64,000 nucleotides of DNA from Datnioides undecimradiatus. Taxonomy: Eukaryota > Chordata > Actinopteri > Lobotiformes > Datnioididae. The stretch lies in assembly GCA_008933995.1 (NCBI GenBank), contig WARS01000013.1, forward strand, positions 10,870,023-10,934,022. Reading direction: 5' to 3'. Below, piece after piece: positions 22,391-34,293 of the stretch. Positions within the stretch are counted from its first letter, which is position 1; each line of letters starts with the position of its first letter. Below the pieces are notes generated by a model. It had not been told where the DNA came from. It worked only from the letters and a program-made list of their open reading frames with translations, and made no database searches. A program made the position numbers and the translations under genes.

Positions 22391-25300
22391 TGTGCATAAC
22401 TTTCTAAATTCGATGGGATTAAACTGTCTCTACAGTGCAGCTGGGGCTTGGCTCAGGCATATTTTACTGTAGCTTTGCTGAATGGTTTCAGCAGTAGTTA
22501 AGTGAACGGGGCACAGTGTCCAGCAGTTAGGGTTTCATGTATGCTGTGTCCTGTTTTTACATGGCTGCTACCAATCCCAAATATCCTAGAGACTATTTCC
22601 AGTTTTTCACCCAACTTAACTTCTACCTGGTCTTCCATGAACTCCAAAATGTTCACCCTAATTATGCTTTTTTAATTATTTTGTGGTCATTTTTAAACCT
22701 CTTAAGCTCCTATTGCACCCAAGCCAACTGAGGAGGGAAGATTTCTCCTTGAATAATTTGTTGTCAAATCTGTCTTTGTCTCAGAGAGCTTGAGATGTTA
22801 GCCATTGTTAATGTACCTTTTAAAGCCCAATTAGACAATGAATGGGATAATAGAAATACACTTGATTTGACTTTGCTGGAACAGGATGTCCTCCAATAAT
22901 AAGGGTGGAGCCAATGATAAATCACAGAGTCTGAACAAGCAAGAAGCGCAGAGACAGCTGCTGACTCGTCTCTGGTCTTCTCCATGATTCTTTAAAAAGC
23001 TCTGTACCATCTGGGTGGAAAAACACAAGTTATTTAAAATGTGGATCTCAGGCAAAACTGCCAACATTCTCTGTGGCTGCTGGCAACAAATAAACTGAAA
23101 AAAGTTTGTCTCTACAAACTCTACAGTGTCTCTACTTAAAGTGCACTGTCCAAGGAAGTATTAGTTCTAAAATACCCTTGAACAATGTCCTGAATCCATA
23201 TTAGGATAGAGGCTATTACAACGCAACTCTACACCACATTCATGCATCTTTCGTTTCTGTGTTTAAACTAAATGATAACACACAGTTTGTATTGGTACAG
23301 GTAAATGTGCAACCCCATCCTCCTATCTCATGCACACACAAAGATATGCAATCATATTCTGGTGAATGGCAGATTTGATAGTATTGGATGATATTTATAA
23401 GGTGAGTCTGTGTTCATTACAGCCAGTAGTAAAATGTGTCATTCATCCCCAGAAAAACATCCCAGAAATTACATTGTATTGACTATTGGGTCAATTATAC
23501 AAAATGAGCCATGAGACAAAATGTTTATGTATACATATATAACACATATATAAAACAGTGCTATTAAGATAATCAATGTGACATGATGATAAAGAATGCC
23601 CCTAAAATTGCGTCTCAGTGGAAAAAAAAAACAGGCACTTAAATAGACGGGTCATTAAACTGATGAAATCCTCTGTTTGCTTGTCCACTGGTTTCTGTTC
23701 CACCAAATTAATAATTTCTGCAGTCACACAGTAATAACACTGGAAAACAATTCCATTTTAAACCCACTCCCATATGCTTTCATTATGCCAAAAAACAATA
23801 CCCAACAATTTCACTTTTGTCCTTAGAGAGACAAGAAATTGTTGCTGCTTGCTCAGCTTGTTTTGCTTTGTTCCTTCTTTATTTTTCTCCTCTCAGCTCT
23901 TGTTTGCTCTGCAGCAGGAAGCATCTGATTAAAAACACAATCAGCACGACCGCGGGCCTCATGCCTTCTAATCAAACCATAATGGGGGTTTACCATGCAT
24001 TATCTCTGACTGGGATTTAATGAGACTTTAACATGCATTATCTCAAAGTGAAATTTAATAGCAGTATCCAGGGGGCATTTGCGATCCCATCTGTATCTCT
24101 TTGCCAAGTCTAAGTCAGAGGAAGCAAGAGCATAAAAGGTGAGGCGAGACTTGTCTTCAGCTCCAGACCAGGCTTGGATACATCCCTGCAACAGATGCTC
24201 TACCTCTGTTTGCTGTCGGGGATGGGATGACTTTCCATCTGGTTGCTTTGCCCTTGTATGTTTGTTTGGAACATCAAGGTGCCGTAGTGAGCAGAGAGCC
24301 TGTCCTTCAACTACTGTAGAAGGCCCTGGTTTGAGCAACTTTGCCAGCCAGCATCACCCTGCTGTTGTGTCCTTGAACAAAACTATGGCTCCTGCACAGC
24401 TTCGGGGCCACAGTAAAGTAGCTGAAGGGTAAGAAAAAGAGACACTTTTCTTTAGTGATCAATAGATTTTCAGAAAAAACTTTCCCATCAAAGGTTTTAC
24501 AAAACAGCCAATTAAGCAAGCTGAGGAAATTCTCTTTTGTTCTGCACAGTAGCAAAGCCGACACAAAACTCTCTGACTCAGATCATTAGACCACCCTTTT
24601 AAGTACAAAAAGAAAAAAAAAACTTTAAAGTTCAGACTCTCTCTTTTTTGATCTCACTGATTTTCAACACATAAACCTTTCCTTGCAGTTGTGAAAGCGT
24701 TAAATGTACCACGAGCAGTTGCAATGGTCAGTTGTTGCTACAGTAGTACTTTATAGTAACCACATGTCATCCCATGCTGCACACAGCGTGCCAGAGGACA
24801 CATGTTGGTGACAGAGACAGGAAAAATGCCACATATTGAAGACATGTGACAAAATGACCTCTGGAGTGGAGAGCTTGATTGTGTGTGGGTCAAAGCTGTG
24901 CTGGAAAAATTGATGAATAATTGATTTTACTCTAATGGGTGCATTTGTGTGAGTGTTGCACTCTATCTTGTTTACTTGTTGATATTCACTGCACTGTACC
25001 ATTACATGACAAAACATTAAAACTTTTTTTTTCAAATAATGCCCCCCCCAAAAATAATGTCTCTTATGTTTACATAGGACTGCTTTACTTGTAAAAACAA
25101 AAATGAAGAGTTACTGTATGTTATGAAATCTGGTGATGGACAGGTTTGTTCTTCCTGCCACATGTCTCCTGTTAGTCTTTTCCATGTCACAGTATACTGA
25201 GAAAACACTGCTGTGCCATCAAGAATGGCAGGAAAGTCATCACCTCACCATGTCAGCCTGTCCATAGGTTCACTGCCGACATTATTCCTGCAAACCTAAT

Positions 25301-27539
25301 TAACAATATCATACCATCAGCCACAATCCCTTGAATGCATGACAAGCAGCCAGGAGGGGAGTGTGAAAGTATTAATATTTATGGATCCATTCAGTAGTGA
25401 ACAGAGAAATGGACTAAATTAGCAAGTCTAATGCTTTGCAATGCTGTAATCCATTGCAAGGGGAGAAAATTGATACAGTACCCGCTATCCAAATGATCGG
25501 TGGTGTGCTGCCATCAGGGTTGATTTTAGAGCTGAGAGGCTCTATTTTGTAGTATTTACCTTGTGCTGTGCTGCACATTCAGAATAGGATGTGCCTTATG
25601 AAGCTGTATAAAATACAGATGGCTAGGGCATCTGCATTATGGCATCCGTCTCTTTCTCTCCCTCTCCTCCTGTCTCATTCTCCATCCTACAAACTTTTAA
25701 TGAGTCATAATCTGTGTAAGGCAGTGATTAGATTTAATGAGGTGCCAACAACCTTGGGTTGACTCAACTCAGCAGCAACTCGCTCACTAATTTGTGATAG
25801 AGCACAGCCAAGCTTTGGACCCTATGACAGACACACAATGCAAGCGAATATGGGATTAAGCTCCTAAGAGTTTGCATTTTTTTTTCTTTGTTGATTTCAA
25901 GACCCATAGTAATTGGCAAGGATGTCAAATCTGAATTGAAAAGTGAGAACAGGGTAAACTTTCATTGAAGCATTTTGTAGTTAGATTTTTGTTCTTGCAG
26001 CTTCCCAGGAAGCAGAGTTTCTCAGAGATATCAAAGATGGCTGTGAAGATGGAGAAGAGCAATATGGACCCCTGAAGCAGGTACCAGCCTGAGAAGATAA
26101 GACAGAATTTGTGGTCTATTACAGCCATCATACAGTAGTTGAATTAAACAAATGTGTTATTTATACCCCATGTCTTTTGTAAGTTGTAAGTAAATCACTA
26201 TAAATAAAATGAATATGAAAGAACAGTGTGTAGATGAATTATCTGCTGCAATAAATGCTGCAATAATTTTTTTTAAAATATAAAACATTATCACATTAAT
26301 TCTTGTGACTTACGTGAGGAGATGTTCATTCACTCATTACAGCAACATATAACTCACCCAGCATGGATTTATGACTAAAGACACCTGAGAATGAACAAGC
26401 AATGATAAAACACCTCCTGTGTAAACACTTATTAAAAACTGCTAATAAACTGTGGCCTGCCTCCATATTTTTTCATGATCAAACAGACTGTCATACCCAT
26501 CCAACTGGTGTAGTGGAGCTTCATTGGGGTGGCTGAGTCATGAGGCATCATCTCACTGTGTATTCAGACAAGCTATTGCCTTCACTTCACACTCAACAAA
26601 CCAGTCTCTGTCAGGCCATAGGGCAGTGTGCTGAGTGGTGCCTTTCCACCAGTAATGAGCTCCTTTAGCAAATCAGCTCTAAGTGCATGTTTTCAATGGG
26701 ATGCACACACGCTTACACACATAGAGCGTTGCCATGAGCTCCGTCCTTGATCTGGGTCATGCTCTTAGCAGTTGAGAAGGGCTCTCATTTATGTGTGTGC
26801 CCGTGTGCACTCACCCTGTGCGCTAGTTATCTACTGCAGCCCCAGACTGAAAGCACCAGCAATGTGGATCCCCTGTTGTGAAATTCATCTGCTATAATGC
26901 AGTGACAAACAACAGGGGTGGAAGCATCATGGCTTTGAGTAATAGACAGAATAATGTTGCAATATAGACAATACTGCGCAAAAATGCATAGTGTTTTCCC
27001 ATTTGTATTGTGTGTTTCTCTCGGGTAGGTAGAAGCATTCAGATAAAGAAGTAAAACCACAGAATCATAAAAACGGTCCATAAACTTCTTATGTTTAACT
27101 TTTACTGCGCCTCATTAAAACCAATAAACCACAAAAATGAAGTGCAAAACCTAACGGGTGAATTTGTTGGATTTAATGATCAATAAATGTGTGTGCGATC
27201 AGGAGAGTCAATGCCTTTTTGTTACTACCTCTTCAACAAAATAAAATAAAGAATAAAAAGCTAGACTGGCACTTCAGTGACTAGCAGGTGATCTGACATA
27301 AACATAGAATGCTGCTGATTGCTTTTCCAGTTAATTAGAAAATATTCAGTGGAAACAACTGTATGAAAAACAGCTCAAACTGCTGAGGTAATATGCATTT
27401 CCTTGTGGGACTAAAACACAGCACACTTGCATGGGGAACTAGTGCAGTGTTGGAAGAAGTGCACATTTTTATTTGTGTGCACACTAATTGTATGGGGAAA
27501 TAACTCGCTTACAGTTGTCAGTTGATCAGTCAGTCCACC

Positions 27540-27990
27540 ACTTTGATCCTGAAACATTGCACCAACCGTTTGATCAATTGTCATTAAATTCTCTACAGAC
27601 GTTCATGGCATGAATGAGTCATAATGACTTTGGTCATGACTTTTCCTCTTGCTTCACCATGAGGTTTATAACTGTAGCTTTGAGTGAAATGTCTCTACAA
27701 CTCTTGGACAGATGGCCATGGCAATTCTTCCCTCTCAGGAAGAATTTTAATGCTTTCAGTGATCCCCTGACTTTTCCTCCAGCACCTGCGAAGGTCAAAA
27801 TTTTAATTTCTCCAATACTTGCAAAATGTATCTCCTTCAGCCTCAGCGGCACATTGTTTGGTGCTGCCTAGCAAACGTTAGCATGCTAACAGGTAAACAG
27901 TGATGGTTATGTTGATGTGCATATCAAATGTTATACCTGCTCAGCATCAGCATGTTATCATGGTAACATTAGCGTTTAGTGCGATACAGT
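27540..27990. repeat. interspersed repeat, copy B2
   Basis: The longer of the two copies of repeat B. Recognisable parts in order: GAAATGTCTCTACAACTCTT, GGACAGATGGCCATGG, GATCCCCTGACTTTTCCTCC, AGGTCAAAATTTTAATTTCT, TTAGCATGCTAACAGG, and CATCAGCATGTTATCATGG. The tail alternates TTAGCATG-type motifs, typical of this common teleost element. There is no protein-coding sequence. Confidence 0.6.
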
Positions 27991-29092
27991 CTCAATATAG
28001 TCTTGCAGACTTACTTGGATGACTGTTGCCACCAACTTGTGCATTAGTCAATGACCAGGACCAGGAAAATAGTTTATACCCTAATTATGTACGTAAAATA
28101 GAAATAAAATAAACTGATTTGTTATTTGTGAGCATTTGTTTGACTCTGAGACTAAGGAAGATCAGCAGCTGAGGGAGGGGGATACAGCCACAGAAATGAT
28201 GTCAGGTTAGGAGATCATCAGGGAAATATGTAGGCCGATCTCAAGGGGAGGACATCACGTACCATCCAATACCAAGAGTCGGCACTCTTTCATTCTTACC
28301 AAGACCATACCAAATATTCTGTTCGGGTGGATTGAAAACATACTCTTGGCACTCTATGGCATGATTGCTTTTTGTCCACTCGTTCATTGTCAAATGAGCC
28401 AAACCTCCTCTCCACCCTCTCTTCTTATGAGACCAGTCATCTATCTCTCTGACTCATTCCCTCAAATGGGAACCACTCCTCCTTATTCACCCAGCGGAGA
28501 GATTACAAGCCCGGAACAGATGAGATGAAGTGCACAGCATTGCTGAGATATGGACCTACAGTCCACAGCAGACAGAGAAGGGGAGGATGACATTGCGCTG
28601 ATGTGCAGAAATTCTAGTTAAGTGTCGTAGTTTTATGCCAAACCTCACTAGAGGTTTTACCCAATCCTAAAAAAAAACAAACAAAAAAACAGTGATTGTA
28701 AAAGAGATCATTAACAGATTTTCAAAAAGCCTGAATAGTTTCAAAAGCCAAAGAAAAAGCAAGTACGGAGTGTCCTTGCTGCCATGTCCTTGCTGGAGCA
28801 GTCAAACCAACTGATTAATGATCCTGGAGTGAGAAACACACACAAAGGCGAGCAGGTACTTTGGGAATCAATTCATCACACTTTATTTTGTGTGACCCCA
28901 GCTGATGTAGTGGCTAGAGAGCAGCACAACTCCCTCTCAGCACAAACGTATGGGTGTAGTATCGAACACATACATGCTCACAAGCACAGTGGCCTTATGA
29001 GACGACAAGCCCACCACTAACAAATCAAAACCATAGCTCTGCTTTATTGGCACGAGTATGACTTTGGAGAGACTGAGGTAAGGCGAGTGCAT

Positions 29093-29120
29093 ACGTGTGT
29101 GTGTGTGTGTGTGTGTGTGT
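29093..29120. repeat. (GT)n microsatellite
   Basis: A GT dinucleotide run just downstream of the 3' end of the sorting nexin gene. Confidence 0.9.
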
Positions 29121-29163
29121 TTAATTATCAGGCAGCCATCCCTCTATCTTTGATGTAAATTTC

Positions 29164-29169
29164 TTTATT
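29164..29169 (-). promoter_or_regulatory. poly(A) signal of the sorting nexin gene
   Basis: AATAAA on the minus strand, 125 bases beyond the stop codon, with a GT-rich stretch further downstream. It implies a 3' UTR of about 150 bases. Confidence 0.7.
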
Positions 29170-29293
29170 TACACTTGTTGTAACTGAAGCTAATAAAACA
29201 ACAGACTACAGCACAACAGGGTGAAGGGTATGTTTGGGTCATCCCGTGCTATGTTTAGACACAGTGAGGATGCTTCATTTAGTGCAGGGGTCA

Positions 29294-32200
29294 CTAGGCC
29301 ATCCCTCTAAAGGCTTGCAGGTGCTGGTTAAACTGGTCAACATTCTCTTTGGCTGTAAGAAGCTGCTTTTCACACCACTGAACCAGAGCCTGCTGCAACA
29401 TCTCCACACGAATGGCATGGAGCCGCCCAATCTGGAATAAAAACACATTGCAAGCATGTTAATACATACAGTCAACAAACAGGATGTCAGTCAATACACT
29501 AAAGATGAGTAAGCCATGCATTATACCTCCTGTTTAGCCACTCCACAGATGTTATCAAACTCTGTCTCCGCTGCTTTCTTCACCTCCTCCATCTGATGAA
29601 TATGGAGAGAGTGTCATCATCATTATATACTTGGTCTTCATTAGAGTGAATATAATGCTTGTGCCTGATGCCTTTGAATCATTTAAGCAAAACGTTACTG
29701 ACACCTGCTGGTCACAAGGAGGCACAAGCACCTGATATGGCAGTGTGATTTTGTAATATGTGGGTACAAACACTCACAGCAGCCTTCTTTACAGGTTTGG
29801 CCTTCTCTGCATTCCTTCTGGCAGCCTCTAACTCCACCAGTTTACAGGTTCTCCTGAAGAGCATCTCCTGCATTGGGCATAATAACCATGTTACAAAACT
29901 GAATATTTGTCATTTGCCTCAGTGTCACATTCAGCTTTTATTTCATGCAGTTCATGGTAGATGCAGAGAAAACTTTTCTACATAAGATGAACATTAATTT
30001 TGTGTTAGGACGAGGCGACACACCTTTTCTGCTTCCTGGTAGCGTGACTCCAGGTCCAGGCCTAACCCAAGAGTGCTCATGTTGTTCTCAGCAACACTTG
30101 TCATATTTTTCTGCCCACACATAAGCACATTATGTGCAGCTCATTTGGCAAAGCAATTGTGCAACACAATGTAATTCTATTTCTATTTGCAAAGGATAAA
30201 CAACCTACCTTCATAGAATCAAAGACTTCAGATAATTTCACACACGCCCTGTAAGAAGAAGATGTATTTTTTATCATCCTACGATTTTATCATAATTTGT
30301 ATAAAATGTTCAGAGGCATTCACTTTGAGTACATTTGATACTGGCATGGGACCAATCCTACTGTTGTCTCACTTGGAGAAAGCCTGTTTGTCAGGATCCT
30401 CCCCTGGTTCCACGCAGAGATGCAGAGCAGCTGAGAAGTGCCCACAAGCCACTGCTATTTCTGCAGACAGACAGAATATATAACACACACTTACATCAGA
30501 CACTTATAGAATTTGTGTTGCAATGCATATTAACACATATTCTCCAGTAGATATTAATGGTGAATTTAAACACAGATAAACCCTACATAACACAATTTTC
30601 TTGTTTGACCTCTCAAGCTGTTAAACAAAAAGCAGCAGTTTCCCTACTTTGCTCAGTTAGCACCACGTCCAGAAATCTCTGTAAGAAAAACAAAAGGGTT
30701 TTAACTAATAAAAAGAAAAAAAAATCAAACAGGATAGTGTGTCTGTTTGTGAGCAAAGAAAAACAGGGAAGAGGACAAACTCGAAGATGAAAAACAAACA
30801 GGTCCCTGGCTCACCTCAGCAGTGGTCTTGGTGTAGCCAGTCAGAATGAGGTTAAGATCACGTTCAGTTTGAAAGAACTCATCCACATCCTGTGGACACA
30901 CACATATTACAGCAGAAAAAGCTGCAGGATATACAGGTATAGAGGCTGTAAATGTCTATTGGTATGAGTCCCTGTTGTGTACCTTGTGGCCTTCTTTCCT
31001 CATCTCTTCCACAGCTTGACTCAGTCGGTTGAAAATGTTTTTCCTTACTCTCTGTCTGCCTGGAGGCTACACACAAGCAAACAAATAAGCTTGGACATTT
31101 TTTAAAGCTGAACATAGTATATCAGACCTCCCCAACATGAGAGGAGGTCTGTTAGATGGACACAACAAAAAGAATGACTTTTAGTGCCTAATTTTGCCTC
31201 AGCATTAGAAAATGAATATCATGTACAGGAATCAACACACACATACATTCCTGGAAGATGCATTGATATCGTTTTGCCTATCCCTCTGCTAAACCTGCTT
31301 ATTCTCGTTAGACAACATTCCAGACTCTAAGACAATCTGTCTCGGTCAGACAGGAAAGATCTCACTGTATCATTATCATCATCAAGTCCTGAAACAACCT
31401 GACACAAACTCTGACTTTAATACAGCTACGAGGCAGAATTACTGTGCATGTGTATACCTGCATATAAACATCCTTACTTGTGTTTACAATACATTTATGA
31501 TTCAGCACTGACAGAATGCTTTGCTTTTTAGAGAGACACTTTGATCTGTATGATTTACTCTTTATACTGTTATTATACTATTATCCAAACGGTGATATCG
31601 TCTATGTGCTGCATGCAACCACTGGATTAACATTCATCTAAATTAAGGTTTTAAGGAAACAGCTTATATATTTTACTCTTTGAGGTCTTTTTACATCTTC
31701 TTGATGTTATTTGCAGGCTGATGGTTTGCACTCTCACTCGCCCTTTTGAGAAGTTTAAATGGACTCACTTTGTGACATTTTATCACCCTGTTTAGGGTTT
31801 TGTCCTTCTTTTCAGTTAAACTATAACCGTGTCTCCACATATCACTGTTAACAGGCTCCGTCATATGTGGCCATTGGTTAACAGGACACTAATGCATCAT
31901 GTTGGTCACTTGTCCAGTTTGGCTACAAACATAAATGCACTATAGTTCTTGAAAGCAGCACAGACAGTTCAACTGGGCTTTTTCCCCTCTATATATTTGG
32001 AGGTCACTTTATTTGTCTATGAATCTCTCCATTGTCTGCTGAAACAGTGTTAGTCAAAGTTCAAGCATTTATTATCTGTCTCTCTTGTAAAACAATATCT
32101 TTAGGCACCCTTTTGTGACATAAAATTCTTTTCTCTGGCTAATCATAAACAAAGCAGATTTAAATAAACAAGTAAAGAGTTGTTATTTTGTGTCCTCTTA

Positions 32201-33723
32201 CGTCTGAGCTTGTCAGGAAGATCTCCACTGCTTTGTTTTTGCTGAGTATGTTGTGTGTGGCAAGTTGCTGGAGGTATATCTCCAGTGCTTTACAATATAG
32301 CTGCCACTCTCCTAAACCAAGGAAACCTGCATAAAAAACCCCAAAACATCCAAACAGCTCAACCATAGCACTCCCTATCACGCTCAACACACAACAACAG
32401 ATACTGTGATGAAATGATAAAATTTAGTAGATTTTACTTTGAAATCTTACTTTAATGGAGGCGGTCCTTGGATGTACTCACCAAGCTGTTTCATAACCTT
32501 TGCAGATGCATTAAGCTGAGCCTTCACAGGAAGAGGAGGAAACTTGAAAAAAAAGAGAGGGAGCAACTTCATTATTCTCCTTATTGTTTTTAAGCAAGAT
32601 TCCCTCTATTGTTTTGACCACAAAACAAAACGCTCTTTTTACTTGGTGCTTGGCTTTATTTAGGTACCTTGAAAGTGCACAGAGCTTAGGTTTACAGCAT
32701 ACACACATTATGCCCTGAATCAGCTATTACTAAGCATGTGCTTGTGTAATGTTTCACAAACACCACTGTCATTCAAGGAAGAAGCATAAAAAATACTTCC
32801 GGCTAATTGCCTTTTCTTGAGGAAAAACATCCAATCGCACCACAAAGCTTCTATTTCATTGTTTACAGTGCCAGGGCAGCTTGGATAAAGGCAGCACTAA
32901 GATCAGCTTCTTGGCAGTAAAAAAAGGGAAAGGTGGAAACATTTTGAAAGGGTCATAATGCTCCCCATAACATGGATGGCAGTAATCCACAGTTTGGTGA
33001 GTTTTTCAGTTACCAAAGCACTGTGATACAAAAACACATAACTCTAAACACACCCCTGACTCTCTGAGACTACAGGAGGCAGTTAGGAAAACAGATAACA
33101 GAAAGCAGCTGACAATGACTGAGCAACCAACAGACTTCAGTGCTAATCTCCTTGATCTGTTGTCAGAAAAGTGTGAAGAAGTGTAGTTGATGAAATACAG
33201 GACTGACTATGACTCCTTGAATCCCGGGCACATCCTCCTGAGAGAACAGGTGCTGCTGCAGCCATTCAAAATCATCATAAGTCCGGTCCACATGGTACTC
33301 CCCTGTCCCAGACAGCTGGCACAGACAAGAGATACAACACATCAACACTATATTAATATTCAAGAAAACTGACCTTTTCGTGCATTCTTTTCATTCATCT
33401 AGATCTAATGTTTGCAGCAAAAATCAAGTAAATGATATTTTTTTACCTTTTGAGAAACAATTAGAAAGGTAAGCGTGTCCCCATCTTTCAGCACCTCTGT
33501 CACCTTGATATTGTGACCATGGACACTCAGAGAGGTCACTTCTTTTACCTCTTCCTGTAATCAAAAACAATGTGGATCTCAATATTATCAATGCAGTAGC
33601 TGGGAGTTAAAAACTTCACCAAGCACCACACTGGATATGTAGACGTCTGGATGCAATGAAAAGGCTGTCACATGATACCAAGAGGTAGTCAGAAATAACA
33701 TTCTCAGGCAAACTTACCATCAT
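29294..33723 (-). CDS. sorting nexin, SNX5/6/32-like (PX-BAR)
   Basis: Coding exons on the minus strand, 5' to 3': 33718-33723, 33447-33554, 33208-33315, 32482-32542, 32202-32326, 30983-31066, 30815-30889, 30648-30678, 30373-30460, 30209-30248, 30024-30110, 29778-29867, 29527-29592, 29294-29431. They join in frame to 368 codons plus stop. Residues about 8-136 form a PX domain with a proline-rich turn (FPPLP, 75-79). The signature reads R49-T50-Y51, so the second Arg that usually contacts the 3-phosphate is missing, as in SNX5/6/32. Residues 137-368 are a helical BAR region opening with DVDEFFQTERDL, close to DVDDFFEQEK in SNX5. Members act on endosome tubules with retromer-type cargo sorting. 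The protein is about 35 residues shorter than SNX5. The start is the first of two tandem ATGs after an in-frame TAA. The exact subfamily is unsure. Confidence 0.85.
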
Positions 33724-34200
33724 TGTCAAGCTGGTAACGTTTCCAGTGTTATATCTGCTTTGTCGAATGCTTGAATCTCCTTAATCTTGATGAAAGTGAG
33801 AAAACCTGCAAAGATTGTTTCGCCTTATATCGGCTTCAGCACACTCACACTCCAAATGCTGAGCAGGCACAGGATATCCTTTGGGTCAAAGTGCACACTG
33901 GTCCTGTGAGAAATGGAGGAAAACAGTCCTAAATCTAAAGTGCTGGCGCAGGGAAAACAGTGAGCAACTGGTGGGTTAGTCAGTAACTCAGGACCTTCGA
34001 CACACCCACACAGGAAAAACGGCATAACGGTCCAATCAGTTCCCTTAGCTGTCAACCTTACAATCTCACAAACCTGTAAGCACCCATTGAACCTAACAAC
34101 TTATCCCATAAAGAGCCAGAATACACACAGCTACTGAAGCATCTATAAAGCTAGCTGAATTTCTACATACAGACTACAAGACACACACACTGAGTTTCCC
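33724..34200 (-). other. 5' UTR/promoter region of the sorting nexin gene
   Basis: On the minus strand the coding start is preceded by an acceptor (ATCTTTGCAG, near 33,812). A possible upstream exon at about 33,851-33,905 is flanked by CTCACAG and GTGAGTG, so the 5' UTR is probably spliced. The transcription start is not identifiable. The 3' end of the DNAJB9-like gene lies just to the right, so the two minus-strand genes are separated by only a few hundred bases. Confidence 0.4.
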
Positions 34201-34215
34201 ATTCAATATGGACAC

Positions 34216-34221
34216 TTTATT
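34216..34221 (-). promoter_or_regulatory. poly(A) signal of the DNAJB9-like gene
   Basis: AATAAA on the minus strand, about 73 bases beyond the stop codon. Confidence 0.7.
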
Positions 34222-34293
34222 TTCAGTAGAGAGACAACATGTTAACAAACAACAACAAATTTATACAGGATTCAGGTTAAAGGTGCTAGATAT

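Larger units (their letters stand above)
22391..29140. other. gene-free stretch left of the sorting nexin gene
   Basis: No exon series is supported. Segments at about 23,930-24,050 and 25,300-25,760 look like conserved non-coding elements, with repeated TTTAATGAG-type homeodomain cores and low repeat character. An isolated exon-like block lies at 26,001-26,080: a good acceptor TTCTTGCAG, a donor GTACCA and one open frame. It has no partner exons. A second copy of repeat B is at about 27,540-27,990, and a (GT)n tract ends the region at 29,120. Confidence 0.5.
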
